Shown piece by piece: positions 23,900 to 32,292 of a stretch of 37,900 nucleotides of DNA. Location: positions 1 through 37,900 of the forward strand of contig JAKMFW010000010.1 of NCBI GenBank assembly GCA_022425325.1, written 5' to 3'. Position 1 is the stretch's first letter. Every line of letters begins with the position of its first letter. The translations under genes were made by a program, and so were the position numbers. The notes beneath the pieces are model-generated. The model did not search any database. It was not told the origin of the DNA and worked only from the letters and a program-made list of their open reading frames with translations. The DNA is from Acidimicrobiales bacterium (GTDB lineage: Bacteria > Actinomycetota > Acidimicrobiia > Acidimicrobiales > Aldehydirespiratoraceae).

Positions 23900-25852
23900 T
23901 TAGGCGCCGATGAGGGTTCGGGCTCGAGCGACGACATTGTCGACATTGATGCCGAGCTCTCGCATCACCGTGCCGCCGGGAGCCGATGCGCCAAAACGGT
24001 CGATCGACACCACGTCGTCGACCCACTTGTGCCAGCCTTGCGCAACACCTGCCTCCACCGCCAGGCTTGGCAGTTCGGGTCGCATCACGGCCTCCTGGGT
24101 GTCTGCGTCGGCGTCGGCGAAAAGCTCCCAGCTCGGAAACGACACGACCCGGGCGGACACACCCTGCCCTGCGAGTGCTGCGGCAGCCTCGACACAGACC
24201 GACACCTCGCTGCCGGTGCCGACAAGGGTGACGACGGCATCGTCGGCTTCCTGCAAGACGTACGCGCCGGTGCCAACAGGCGCGCCGGCGGAACCTTCGA
24301 GGACCGGAAGATTCTGTCGGGACATGATCAGCGCCGTGGGGCCCCCAGAGCCCACCGCCACTTTCCACGCCTCGATCGCTTCGTTTGCGTCGGCGGGCCG
24401 GATCACCCGCAGCCCAGGAATGGCGCGAAGCGAGGCGATCTGCTCGACCGGCTGATGGGTCGGTCCGTCTTCACCGACACCGACAGAGTCGTGGCTCCAG
24501 ACAAACAGCACCTTCGCCTCGGACAACGCCGCGAGACGAACTGCGGCTCGCATGTAGTCGGCGAACACGAGGAAGGTACCGACGACGGGGATCGCTCCGC
24601 CGTGCAGCGCCATCCCGTTTGCGATCGCGCCCATCGCGTGCTCGCGCACGCCGAAATAGATCTGCCGGCCGCCCGGGTCAGCGGGGGAGAACACGCCGTG
24701 ATCCTTGATCACCGTGCCGGTGTTCCCGGTGAGGTCGGCACCGCCGCCGGTGAGGCCCGGCACGAGTTCGAGCATGGCTTGGAGCGCTGCACCCGACGCC
24801 TTCCGGGTGGCGACGCTGTCGCCGGCTTCGTAGACGGGCAGGTCCTCGTCCCAGCCGGGCATACCGGTGCCGGAGAGTTGAGCCTCAAGTGCAGCTCGGT
24901 CGCCGCCGAACGCGCCGAGCCGCTGCTCCCACGCCTCGCGCTCGGTACCGCCGCGCAGGCCGGCGGCCCGGTACGTCTCGAGCACGTCGGAGGGCACGTG
25001 GAAGGTCTCGTCGACGGGCATGCCCATCGCTGCTTTAGTGGCGGTGATCTCCTCGTCGAGGATGGCGTAACCGTGTGCCTCGTGGGTGTCGGCAGACTCG
25101 GTCGCCGGGGTTCCGATGATCGTGCGGAGGATGACGAGCGAGGGCGCGTCGGTGACGGCCTTGGCCTCGTTGAGCCCGGCCTCGAGCGCATCGAGATCTT
25201 CCCCAACCTCGCCGAGCTCAAGCACGTGCCAGCCATACGAGCGGAAGCGGGCTGCCGCGTCGTCGCTCAACGCCAGATCGGTCTCGCCATCGATCGTGAT
25301 GTGATTGTCGTCGTAGATCATCACGAGCTTGCCGAGCCCGAGGTGGCCAGCGAGCGACGCCGCCTCGTGACTGATGCCCTCCGAGAGGCATCCATCTCCG
25401 GCGATAGCGAAGACATGGTGATCGAACAGGTCCGCGCCGTACCGGGTTCGCAACTGCGACTCGGCGATCGCCATGCCCACGGCATTGGCCACGCCCTGGC
25501 CGAGCGGACCGGTCGTGACCTCGACACCGGCGGTGTGCCCGACTTCGGGGTGGCCCGGTGTTGCCGACCCCCACTGACGGAAGTCCTTGAGGTCGTCGAG
25601 CGTGAGGCCGAATCCGGCGAGATGCAGCATGGCGTACTGCAGAATTGAGGCGTGACCGACCGAGAGCACGAACCGGTCCCGATCGGCCCAGTCGGGGCGG
25701 CTCGCGTCGTACTTCATCACCCTGGTGAACAGCACATGGGCGAGCGGGGCAAGCGACATCGCTGTGCCCTGATGACCACTCCGGGCTGCGTGCGGCCCGT
25801 CCATCGCGATCCCTCGGATCGTGCTGATCGCCCGTGTATCGAAATCGGCCAC
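23900..25852 (-). CDS. tkt: Transketolase
   Basis: 650 residues. It moves two-carbon units between sugar phosphates using thiamine diphosphate. GDGCLSEGISHEAASLAGH (about 151-170) is the cofactor and Mg2+ motif, continuing to DDNHITIDG; FGVREHAMGAIANG (about 400) holds the catalytic Glu; GVGEDGPTHQP is the pyrimidine-domain motif. The GTG start has GGAGGA eight bases upstream. A TAGTGT box at 25907-25902 could be the -10. First gene of the tkt-tal pair. Confidence 0.94.
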   Translation of the reverse strand: MADFDTRAISTIRGIAMDGPHAARSGHQGTAMSLAPLAHVLFTRVMKYDASRPDWADRDRFVLSVGHASILQYAMLHLAGFGLTLDDLKDFRQWGSATPGHPEVGHTAGVEVTTGPLGQGVANAVGMAIAESQLRTRYGADLFDHHVFAIAGDGCLSEGISHEAASLAGHLGLGKLVMIYDDNHITIDGETDLALSDDAAARFRSYGWHVLELGEVGEDLDALEAGLNEAKAVTDAPSLVILRTIIGTPATESADTHEAHGYAILDEEITATKAAMGMPVDETFHVPSDVLETYRAAGLRGGTEREAWEQRLGAFGGDRAALEAQLSGTGMPGWDEDLPVYEAGDSVATRKASGAALQAMLELVPGLTGGGADLTGNTGTVIKDHGVFSPADPGGRQIYFGVREHAMGAIANGMALHGGAIPVVGTFLVFADYMRAAVRLAALSEAKVLFVWSHDSVGVGEDGPTHQPVEQIASLRAIPGLRVIRPADANEAIEAWKVAVGSGGPTALIMSRQNLPVLEGSAGAPVGTGAYVLQEADDAVVTLVGTGSEVSVCVEAAAALAGQGVSARVVSFPSWELFADADADTQEAVMRPELPSLAVEAGVAQGWHKWVDDVVSIDRFGASAPGGTVMRELGINVDNVVARARTLIGA

Positions 25853-25936
25853 TACGTCGGTCCTCCAGTTCGACCCTGGGCACCGCGACGCGCCCGCCCG
25901 GACACTAACCGCGTCGAGCGCCGCGCGGTTCGACGT

Positions 25937-27076
25937 TCAGCCGAACACGAAAAGGGTTGATGCGGTGAACCCGTGCACATGATTCTCGCCACCGACGGGA
26001 CCGATTTCCCCGGCACAAAACATGCCGGCCACCGGACCCCCGCCGACGGCATCAGAGACGCGTCGAGCGTCGTGGTCGGCCTCGCCGAACAGGCGATGAC
26101 CACGACCGTTGCAGGTGAACACCAGCGCAGCATCGGCATCGACGACCCGCAGCAGCGACTCGAGGTCCTCCGTTGCGGTCTCGGCGTCTCGAACATGGAA
26201 CTGCAACGTGGTGCCAATCGGAGCCCGATCCCCAATCCGGATGGCCCCTCCACCATGGTCGGCTCCGAGAATGCCGCGCACGAGAAAGTCACCCCGCCGA
26301 AACTCGCCGGCCGACTCGTCGACGACGATCCCGACATGGAGTCCGCGAGCCATGAGCACCTTGGTTTCCTCATCGGCGTCGTCCACGAGTTCGCTCAGCC
26401 GCTCAAGCGCAGGACGCATCCCGAGTCCGCGGACGAGGTTCGCTTCACTGTCGGTCACGATGTACGGCTCACCGACCGGCCGACAACCCTGCGACACCAC
26501 CGTGAGTTCACCGAGGCCTGCCGGCAAGAGGACGCCGACGGCGCCATCGGTGTGCAGCGCGCCATCGAGGATCAGTCGGTTCGCGCCCGGACCACCATCG
26601 GCCGATGCAACCCCACCGACGATACGCAAATGGGGGTATTGGTGATTGCTCGCCTTGGTCAACGAGTCGACGGGAAACGAGAAGGGTTCGGTGAGCAACA
26701 CGAGCGTGCGAGAACCGTCAGCGGCGTCGTCCGGCATTCCGACCACGGCGGTTCCCTCTGGAGCGCGGACGGTCTCAAGTCTGACCGCCTCGGCTCTCCC
26801 GACCCGGCCGGCCCACAGCGAGATGGCCGGCGCCTCCTCGGCCTCGTAGTCGTTGCCGATCACGCCGACTGCGGTGCAACCAGCGAGCACGCCGGGTCGC
26901 AGCAGTGCACGCACTGCGGTGGCGATTTCCCCGACGGCATCGACATCGTGGCCACTCACGAAAAGGAACGCGATGTCGGGTGCCTCGCCGACCGACTCGA
27001 CGACCGCTCCGACGACTTCGCCCACGGCAAACGCCGCGTCGGGGTGTTCCGAGATTGCGGCGCCGAACGACGCCAC
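25937..27076 (-). CDS. FIST-domain protein
   Basis: 379 residues covering FIST N (about 20-225) and FIST_C (about 235-370). Typical stretches are LAGCTAVGVIGNDYE, IVGGVASADG and MFCAGEIGPVGGENHVHGF. FIST domains are small-ligand sensory modules often fused to signalling proteins; this one stands alone. GTG 27076 begins 1 nt after the stop of the upstream gene, so the pair is translationally coupled. A ligand, possibly an amino acid, is suggested for the family but not shown here. Confidence 0.88.
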   Translation of the reverse strand: MASFGAAISEHPDAAFAVGEVVGAVVESVGEAPDIAFLFVSGHDVDAVGEIATAVRALLRPGVLAGCTAVGVIGNDYEAEEAPAISLWAGRVGRAEAVRLETVRAPEGTAVVGMPDDAADGSRTLVLLTEPFSFPVDSLTKASNHQYPHLRIVGGVASADGGPGANRLILDGALHTDGAVGVLLPAGLGELTVVSQGCRPVGEPYIVTDSEANLVRGLGMRPALERLSELVDDADEETKVLMARGLHVGIVVDESAGEFRRGDFLVRGILGADHGGGAIRIGDRAPIGTTLQFHVRDAETATEDLESLLRVVDADAALVFTCNGRGHRLFGEADHDARRVSDAVGGGPVAGMFCAGEIGPVGGENHVHGFTASTLFVFG

Positions 27077-27077
27077 G

Positions 27078-27467
27078 TCAGGCCTCCGGAGGCGGAAGAA
27101 TGGTGTAGGGAACCGTGACGTGGGGGTCCTGGTTGATCCGGCAGCGAGCCTCGACCGTGCCGTAGTCCTCGAATTCGAGCTCGGCCCGGACGAGGCGGTA
27201 GGTGAACTTTCCCGGCTCGACATCGAACGGCTGAACGTTGCGGGCGATCTGCTCCTCGCCGCGGTGGAAGGTAACCTCCAGTACACCTTGGCCCGAGCCC
27301 TCCGGTGCACAGCGAATGATCACGCACAGGTGGGGAGCCCAGGTGAAGGGCAGGGGGGCAGGGGCCGCGGCGCTGAACTGAATGCCTGACAGGTCGATTC
27401 GCGTGGCCGGCCCCGGCACCTGCCGGAGGTCGATCTCGTCGATGAACAGGGCCGCGATGATCTCCAT
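27078..27467 (-). CDS. Hypothetical beta-rich protein coupled to the FIST gene (129 aa)
   Basis: 129 residues with alternating hydrophobic strands and few helices ([39 protein letters not shown]), suggesting a beta-sandwich. ATG 27467 has TACGGT 8 nt upstream and no Shine-Dalgarno, so it is probably leaderless. It ends in PPPEA, 1 nt from the FIST start. Family not recognised. Divergent from a TetR regulator with 54 bp between starts. Confidence 0.7.
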   Translation of the reverse strand: MEIIAALFIDEIDLRQVPGPATRIDLSGIQFSAAAPAPLPFTWAPHLCVIIRCAPEGSGQGVLEVTFHRGEEQIARNVQPFDVEPGKFTYRLVRAELEFEDYGTVEARCRINQDPHVTVPYTILPPPEA

Positions 27468-27475
27468 GGCGCGTC

Positions 27476-27513
27476 ACCGTACAAGCGCCTCGGAGCCGAA
27501 CCCCCACTAGGGT
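27476..27513. promoter_or_regulatory. Divergent leaderless promoters (FIST pair / TetR)
   Basis: Minus TACGGT (27481-27476) is 8 nt before ATG 27467; plus TAGGGT (27508-27513) is 8 nt before GTG 27522. The short shared region is the natural place for the TetR protein to act, but no clear inverted repeat is visible. Confidence 0.5.
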
Positions 27514-27521
27514 TCACGGCC

Positions 27522-28139
27522 GTGAGTGGGTTGGCCACGAAGGACGCGATCATCGTCGCTGCGCAGCGTCTCTTCGCCGAACGCGGCTTCGACGGCGCAT
27601 CGCTCAACCTCATCGCCGCTGAGGTCGGCATCCGCCGCCAAAGCCTGCTGCATCACTTTCCGACCAAGGAAGCGATGTACCGCAAGGTGTTCGAGCAGGC
27701 ATTGGCCGAGTGGTACGAGCGAGTCGAAGCGGCGGTAGCGGGCAGCGACGCTGACGGCTGGGACGAGGTCGACCATGTTCTGTCCGCTGGGTTCGAATTC
27801 TTCCAGGCCAATCCAGACTTTGTTCGCCTGGTCCGTCGAGAGGCGCTTGCGGAAGAGGGCACTGGGCACGTCGAACTCGGCATTGCGCTGCAGCCGCTGT
27901 TCGCTCGCGCTGCGGCCTATTTCGAGCGGGAGATGAACGCCGGGCGCTTCCGGCGCCACGATCCGGAGCAACTGCTGCTCACCGGTTACGGCGCCCTGCT
28001 GTCGTACTTCTCCGACGTGCCCCTGATCGCCGGTCTGCTCGACCGCGATCCGATGACCGAAGCCGCCCTCGAAGCCCGCCTCGACCATATTCGGGCGTTG
28101 TTCAGAGCAGCCCTCGAGCCCACGTCGCCGCACGCCTGA
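27522..28139 (+). CDS. TetR-family transcriptional regulator
   Basis: 205 residues. The helix-turn-helix is at about 8-50: [20 protein letters not shown], then [20 protein letters not shown], the recognition helix and TetR signature (LLHHFPTKE). The rest is the ligand-binding, dimerising domain, ending near 205. It is divergent from the FIST pair and may control it and itself. Ligand unknown. Confidence 0.9.
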   Translation: MSGLATKDAIIVAAQRLFAERGFDGASLNLIAAEVGIRRQSLLHHFPTKEAMYRKVFEQALAEWYERVEAAVAGSDADGWDEVDHVLSAGFEFFQANPDFVRLVRREALAEEGTGHVELGIALQPLFARAAAYFEREMNAGRFRRHDPEQLLLTGYGALLSYFSDVPLIAGLLDRDPMTEAALEARLDHIRALFRAALEPTSPHA

Positions 28140-28187
28140 GCGGGGCGCCGCGATCTCGGCCTGCCTGCGGCCTACCCTGACGAAGCG

Positions 28188-29729
28188 ATGCGACGGCTCC
28201 TCCTTCCCATCTTGTTGCTCACGGTCGCCATGGCCGCCACGGTGCAGATGAACCGCGTCAACGAGCATGCCGATCCCGGCCGGGCCACCGAGGTCTCGTC
28301 CGAACCGGATCTCGCCACGCCGTTGCTTTCGGCACGCCGAGCACCGGAATGGCTACGTTCGCCCGAGTCCGACGCCTTGCTCACCAGCTCGATTCGCTCA
28401 GCACTGTCCAGAGCTGGCGCGCCGAGCACCAGTTGCGTGCTCGTCGAGCGGGCGGGCGAGCAACTCGCGGGCAGCAACCTTGACGTTCCGCTGCCCACCG
28501 CCGAGCTCCATCGGCTTCTCACGGCGTCGGTCATCAACGCAGTCGGCAGCGGCAGCGGCTTCCGCACCGAGATCGCGATTTCCGCTGACGCCGTCATCAA
28601 CGTTGACGAGGAGGACGGAACGGCGGAGCTTGAGGGCGACATCTGGATCATCGGCGGCGGCGACCCGGGACTTGCAACGACCGGCTATGCATCTCGTTTC
28701 GACAACGGGCGCGTGTTTACCAACTTCGACGACTTGGCCGACGAAGCCCTTGCCTGGCTGCAAGAACGCAACATCGTCACGATCCGAGGCCGGATCATCG
28801 GCGACGAAAGCAAGTACGCCCCCAACGAGCGCGATTACGACAACGCGTTGATCGAGACCAGCGAAGGCCGAGTCAATGTATGGGACCGGCGAGACGGCAG
28901 GACCAATGAGATCGGCCCGCTCTCGGCGCTGCTCCTCAACGACGGCTTTGTCGACTGGCCTGAGGACGTCATCGATCCGACGCTCAACGAACGAGCCTCA
29001 AACCCATCACGCTCAGCGGCGGCCTTCTTTGACGACATCCTTGAATTCGCCGGGATTGCCGTGCTGCGCAGCGCTCGGGACGGCGTCGCCCCGCCGATCG
29101 CCGAGCGAAAGACCCTGGCCGTGATCGAGAGCCCCCCGCTTGACGACATCGTCGCCTCGTCGCTCGTCGACGCAACCACCGCTGAGATGCTCCTCAAGGA
29201 ATACGGCATCCGGAGCGGCACATCCGCCGAGCGAGAGGCCGTGGTCTTCGCCCTCGCAGTCGGCAACGGATTTAGCTTCGCTGGGCTCCCGTTCGATATC
29301 ACCACGACGGCCTACGTCGATGGCTCGGGACGGTCGTCAGTCAACGCGACCACCTGCGAGATGATTCACGCCACGATCGTCGACCCCGACGACGTGGGCG
29401 CCAGTGTGCTCCCGAGCGCAGCGGAAAGTCCAGTCGCCGGGTGCGCTGGCTCCACGGGTTCCGCCCTCCGGGTGTTCGCGGTCGCCCGCGACTCCACCAC
29501 CGGGCTCGCCGGCTGGTACGACGCCCCCAACGGTGAGCGACTCACGTTCGCGATGCTGGCGGACGATCCGTCAAGGTTCACCGTCCCGGACGACGCCCCC
29601 GAGGGCACCGAGCCGATCGGACCCTACGAGTTCTGCAATCCGCTGCAAGCGGCAATGCTCGATGCCATTACCGGGCATCCCTATGGCCCCGATCTCGATG
29701 ACCTGGGCCCGGTGGCCCCCGCCGGATGA
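28188..29729 (+). CDS. PBP4-like (peptidase S13 family) protein with degenerate active site
   Basis: 513 residues. A signal-anchor helix (about 4-17) exports it. The fold resembles DacB/PBP4 D-Ala-D-Ala carboxypeptidases: IWIIGGGDPGLAT, a VIGD-like IIGDESKYAPNERD, and VDGSGRSSVN (378-386, third-strand SxN region). The catalytic SxxK is ELHR at 106-109 (so Ser is Glu and Lys is Arg), and KTG is STG at 422-424. Only the SxN motif survives. It is therefore probably a catalytically dead peptidoglycan-binding or scaffold protein. TACCCT lies 9 nt before the ATG. Its stop overlaps the Lon-N gene start (ATGA). Confidence 0.82.
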   Translation: MRRLLLPILLLTVAMAATVQMNRVNEHADPGRATEVSSEPDLATPLLSARRAPEWLRSPESDALLTSSIRSALSRAGAPSTSCVLVERAGEQLAGSNLDVPLPTAELHRLLTASVINAVGSGSGFRTEIAISADAVINVDEEDGTAELEGDIWIIGGGDPGLATTGYASRFDNGRVFTNFDDLADEALAWLQERNIVTIRGRIIGDESKYAPNERDYDNALIETSEGRVNVWDRRDGRTNEIGPLSALLLNDGFVDWPEDVIDPTLNERASNPSRSAAAFFDDILEFAGIAVLRSARDGVAPPIAERKTLAVIESPPLDDIVASSLVDATTAEMLLKEYGIRSGTSAEREAVVFALAVGNGFSFAGLPFDITTTAYVDGSGRSSVNATTCEMIHATIVDPDDVGASVLPSAAESPVAGCAGSTGSALRVFAVARDSTTGLAGWYDAPNGERLTFAMLADDPSRFTVPDDAPEGTEPIGPYEFCNPLQAAMLDAITGHPYGPDLDDLGPVAPAG

Positions 29730-30358
29730 GCGCCTATGAGCTCCCGATGTTCCCGCTGGAGCATCCGGTGCTTCCTGGCCAACTGATTCCACTCCAGCTC
29801 TTCGAACCGCGGTACCTGGCACTCGCCGAACACCTGCACGGCGAGATCGAAGCCGACTTTGGCATCGTCGGTATCGAGCGAGGACGTGAGGTCGGCGGGG
29901 ACGACGTCCGCGCCGACGTGGGCGTCGTCGTGCGAGTGCTGGAGATGACCCGTCTTCCCGACGGACGGGTCTCGATCGTCGCCGTTGGCACTCGACGGGT
30001 GAAGGTCAACGGGTGGCTCGACGACGCCCCGTACCCCCGCGCCATGGTCACCGATTGGCCCGACGACGTGATCGAAGACGGTCTCGATGTTGCGGCGGCG
30101 AACCTTGCCGCAGCCGTCCATGCGCTGGTCGATGCGGCCCGCCGCAACCAGCCCGGGCTCGAGGTCGAGGTCCCATCGATCGATCCCGACCATCTCGACA
30201 CCTCGATCTGGCGCCTGATCACGTTCAGCGGGCTCGGCCCCCTCGACACCGCCGCCTTGTTGCGCTCCACTGATCCGATCGCCCGGAGCGCGAGCGCCTG
30301 CACGATCATCGACGAGCGCCGCGAGTTGCTCGACGCCCTCGGCGACAACGACCGGTAG
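29726..30358 (+). CDS. Lon N-terminal-domain (LON substrate-binding) protein
   Basis: 210 residues. LPMFPLEHPVLPGQLIPLQL and FEPRYLALAEHL are the start of the LON substrate-binding domain, and ADFGIVGIERGREVGG with GRVSIVAVGTRRV continues it. There is no ATPase or protease domain, so it is a stand-alone LON domain protein of the kind common in actinobacteria, possibly a substrate adaptor. ATG overlaps the PBP4-like stop by 4 nt. Confidence 0.88.
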   Translation: MSAYELPMFPLEHPVLPGQLIPLQLFEPRYLALAEHLHGEIEADFGIVGIERGREVGGDDVRADVGVVVRVLEMTRLPDGRVSIVAVGTRRVKVNGWLDDAPYPRAMVTDWPDDVIEDGLDVAAANLAAAVHALVDAARRNQPGLEVEVPSIDPDHLDTSIWRLITFSGLGPLDTAALLRSTDPIARSASACTIIDERRELLDALGDNDR

Positions 30359-30391
30359 ACTGGCGTTTTCGCCACGACGGACAGGGATGGG

Positions 30392-30688
30392 ATGGCTGAG
30401 AAGCAAGGGGTCGCCGACCTCCTCGACCTGATCAAGAACTACGCCAGGCAGGAGACCACCGAGCCGTTGAAGGGCGCTGGCCGTTGGATCGGCTTCGGGC
30501 TGCTCGGCAGCGTGCTCCTAATGCTCGGTGGTATCGCCCTCACCCTTGCCCTGCTTCGCTTCCTCCAAGAAGAAGGCGGTTCGTGGATGACCGGCAACCT
30601 CTCGTGGCTGCCCTACCTATTCACCCTCCTGGCGCTGGCCATCAGCATCGGCCTGCTCGCCTGGCGCATCACGAAGAAGACGCTCTGA
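30392..30688 (+). CDS. Holin-superfamily-like two-helix membrane protein (98 aa)
   Basis: Two hydrophobic segments (about 31-57 and 69-91) with a charged N-terminal amphipathic helix (ADLLDLIKNYARQE) match the actinobacterial Phage_holin_3_6 (DUF1469-type) superfamily. No lysis genes are near, so a phage role is unlikely; such proteins are common chromosomal membrane proteins. AGGGATGGG precedes the ATG. TAGACT at 30356-30361 overlaps the previous stop and could be a promoter for this part of the operon. Its stop shares one base with the next ATG (TGATG). Confidence 0.72.
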   Translation: MAEKQGVADLLDLIKNYARQETTEPLKGAGRWIGFGLLGSVLLMLGGIALTLALLRFLQEEGGSWMTGNLSWLPYLFTLLALAISIGLLAWRITKKTL

Positions 30689-30900
30689 TGGCTGACGAGA
30701 CTCCCAAGATCAACCGAGACGACCTCGAGGCCGGGTTCCGCGAGCTGTCGAATGAGGTCCAAGGCCAGGTCGACGAGGCCAAACCCAAGCTGCTTCCCGC
30801 CGCCGTCGGGGGTGGATTGCTGCTGCTCTTCGTCGCCTACGTCATCGGGAAGCGCGTCGGCGCCACGAAATCGACCATCGTGGAGATTCGGCGAATCTGA
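30688..30900 (+). CDS. Small single-pass membrane protein, unknown (70 aa)
   Basis: 70 residues: an acidic helix (about 8-35, DDLEAGFRELSNEVQGQVDE), a membrane helix at about 37-53, and a basic tail (GKRVGATKST). It starts on the last base of the previous stop and ends sharing one base with the next start. The topology suggests a small protein anchored at the membrane with its acidic part in the cytoplasm. Family not recognised. Confidence 0.7.
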   Translation: MADETPKINRDDLEAGFRELSNEVQGQVDEAKPKLLPAAVGGGLLLLFVAYVIGKRVGATKSTIVEIRRI

Positions 30901-31163
30901 TGTCGTGGCGTTCCCTCGGCCCCGCGGCCGTGAAACAAACGGTTCGCACGAACGCACTTCGCAGAGGCCTCCTTGGTGGTAGCCGGCCCTGGCTCGCGGT
31001 CTTCGCCGTTCTGCAGATTGTGAAATGGTCGAACAAGGTCACCAAACGGGGCGAGGCACCCATCAAGTTCCGTCAGGCACTCCGGCCAGGGCAGTCGTTC
31101 GTGATTACCCACCTCGAAGCGCCGGCCAAGGCACCGAAGTCGAAGGGTGCGTCACCCGCGTGA
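30900..31163 (+). CDS. Small basic protein, unknown (87 aa)
   Basis: 87 residues: a basic N-terminal part, one hydrophobic stretch (about 31-42, [11 protein letters not shown]), and a Lys/Ala-rich end ([13 protein letters not shown]). It starts by one-base overlap (TGATG) and its stop overlaps the sulfur carrier start (GTGA), so it is translated as one unit with the tRNA thiolation genes. Family not recognised. Confidence 0.65.
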   Translation: MSWRSLGPAAVKQTVRTNALRRGLLGGSRPWLAVFAVLQIVKWSNKVTKRGEAPIKFRQALRPGQSFVITHLEAPAKAPKSKGASPA

Positions 31164-31345
31164 AGGTCCTGCTCCGCAACCCGGCGCGGGAACTCGAGTT
31201 CGACGGCCCGATGACCGTCGGCAAACTTCTCGCGCGACTCGACCTTAATCGCGAGAGCCACCTCGTGATCGAGGACGGCACGCTCTTTCCCGCCGACGCG
31301 GTCGTCGAGATCCGCTCGGTCATCTCGGGTGGGAGCTCCTCGTGA
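31160..31345 (+). CDS. ThiS/MoaD-like ubiquitin-fold sulfur carrier (TtuB-like), Gly-Gly followed by three Ser
   Basis: 61 residues. [14 protein letters not shown] begins the beta-grasp fold, [11 protein letters not shown] is the family's second half, and the end is ISGGSSS. In working carriers the two glycines are the C-terminus, which is adenylated and thiocarboxylated; here they are residues 57-58 with three serines after them. The overlap with the next gene (GTGA) and a purine-rich GGGAG there explain the extra codons. Neighbouring TtuA suggests a TtuB role, giving sulfur for tRNA 2-thiolation. MoaD or ThiS for other pathways is the alternative. Start GTG overlaps the previous stop. Confidence 0.8.
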   Translation: MKVLLRNPARELEFDGPMTVGKLLARLDLNRESHLVIEDGTLFPADAVVEIRSVISGGSSS

Positions 31346-32292
31346 AGTGCCGCGTGTGTCGCGGGCCGGCGATCATCGACATCCGGCGTCACAATGCGAA
31401 TTTCTGCAGCGAGCACTTTCTCAAGCTGTGCCGAGACCAGACCGCCAAGGCCATTGCGCAGTTCGACATGCTCCAGCCGGGAGATCGCGTGCTCGTGGCC
31501 GTGAGTGGCGGCAAGGACTCGCTTGCGGTCTGGGACATCCTCAATGAACTCGGGTACGACGCCGAAGGCTTCTATGTCGGACTCGGCATCGGCGAGTGCA
31601 GCGATGTGTCGGCCGAGTACGCCACCCGATTCGCCCACGCCCGGAACCTCACGCTCCACACCGAGGACCTGCTGCGCGACCACGGGTTCGACGTGCCACA
31701 CGGCAGCCGGGCCGCCAAGCGGGCACCCTGCTCGGCGTGCGGCCTCACCAAGCGGCACCTGTTCGACGAGGCGGCCCACCGGGGCGGCTATGACGCGATC
31801 GTCACGGGCCACAACCTCGATGACGAAGCGGCCGTGTTGATGGGCAACGTCTTGCACTGGCACACCGACTATCTCGCTCGACATGCCCCGATGCTGCCAG
31901 CGCGCGACGGGTTTCCGAAGAAGGCGAAGCCGCTCGTGCGACTCACCGAGCGGGAAACCGCCGCCTATTGCGTCCTTCGCGGCATCGACTATCTCGTCGA
32001 CGAGTGCCCCATGGCCGTTGGCAACAAGCACCTCGCCTACAAAGAGCAGCTGAACGAGCTCGAGCGAACCTCGCCGGGAGCCAAGTTCGACTTCTACTTC
32101 CGCTTTCTGCTCGATGCGCAGGATCGCTTCGCTGAAGCCGAGGCCGAGCGCACCGATATCTCGCTCCAAGCGTGCGAACGGTGCGGCGCCCCCACCAACA
32201 ACGACATCTGTTCGTTCTGCGCGCTCACCGAACGAGCCACCCGACCCGTCCCGCTCACGATCGGGCGCAAACCCCAGGAGGTCGCCTCATGA
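31342..32292 (+). CDS. ttuA: TtuA-family tRNA 2-thiolation enzyme
   Basis: 316 residues. The PP-loop SGGKDS is at 55-60. Zinc finger one is C3, C6, C22, H25; zinc finger two is C278, C281, C290, C293. The three iron-sulfur cysteines are C130, C133 (APCSACG) and C222 (DECP), which fall at the same numbers as in Thermus TtuA. That enzyme makes 2-thioribothymidine at position 54 of tRNA using a thiocarboxylated TtuB. The gene order carrier-ttuA-trmI supports this over TtcA (2-thiocytidine 32), which has a different finger set. GTG 31342 overlaps the carrier stop. Confidence 0.88.
   Translation: MKCRVCRGPAIIDIRRHNANFCSEHFLKLCRDQTAKAIAQFDMLQPGDRVLVAVSGGKDSLAVWDILNELGYDAEGFYVGLGIGECSDVSAEYATRFAHARNLTLHTEDLLRDHGFDVPHGSRAAKRAPCSACGLTKRHLFDEAAHRGGYDAIVTGHNLDDEAAVLMGNVLHWHTDYLARHAPMLPARDGFPKKAKPLVRLTERETAAYCVLRGIDYLVDECPMAVGNKHLAYKEQLNELERTSPGAKFDFYFRFLLDAQDRFAEAEAERTDISLQACERCGAPTNNDICSFCALTERATRPVPLTIGRKPQEVAS

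Noticed and set aside
23870-25648. Plus-strand open frame opposite transketolase
   Set aside because: Shadow of a highly conserved enzyme gene.
30392-30688. Prophage lysis module
   Set aside because: The holin-like protein has no endolysin, integrase or structural genes nearby and sits in a housekeeping operon.
31160-31345. MoaD for molybdopterin because mobA is present
   Set aside because: mobA is 21 kb away and no other moa genes are near, while TtuA is directly coupled.
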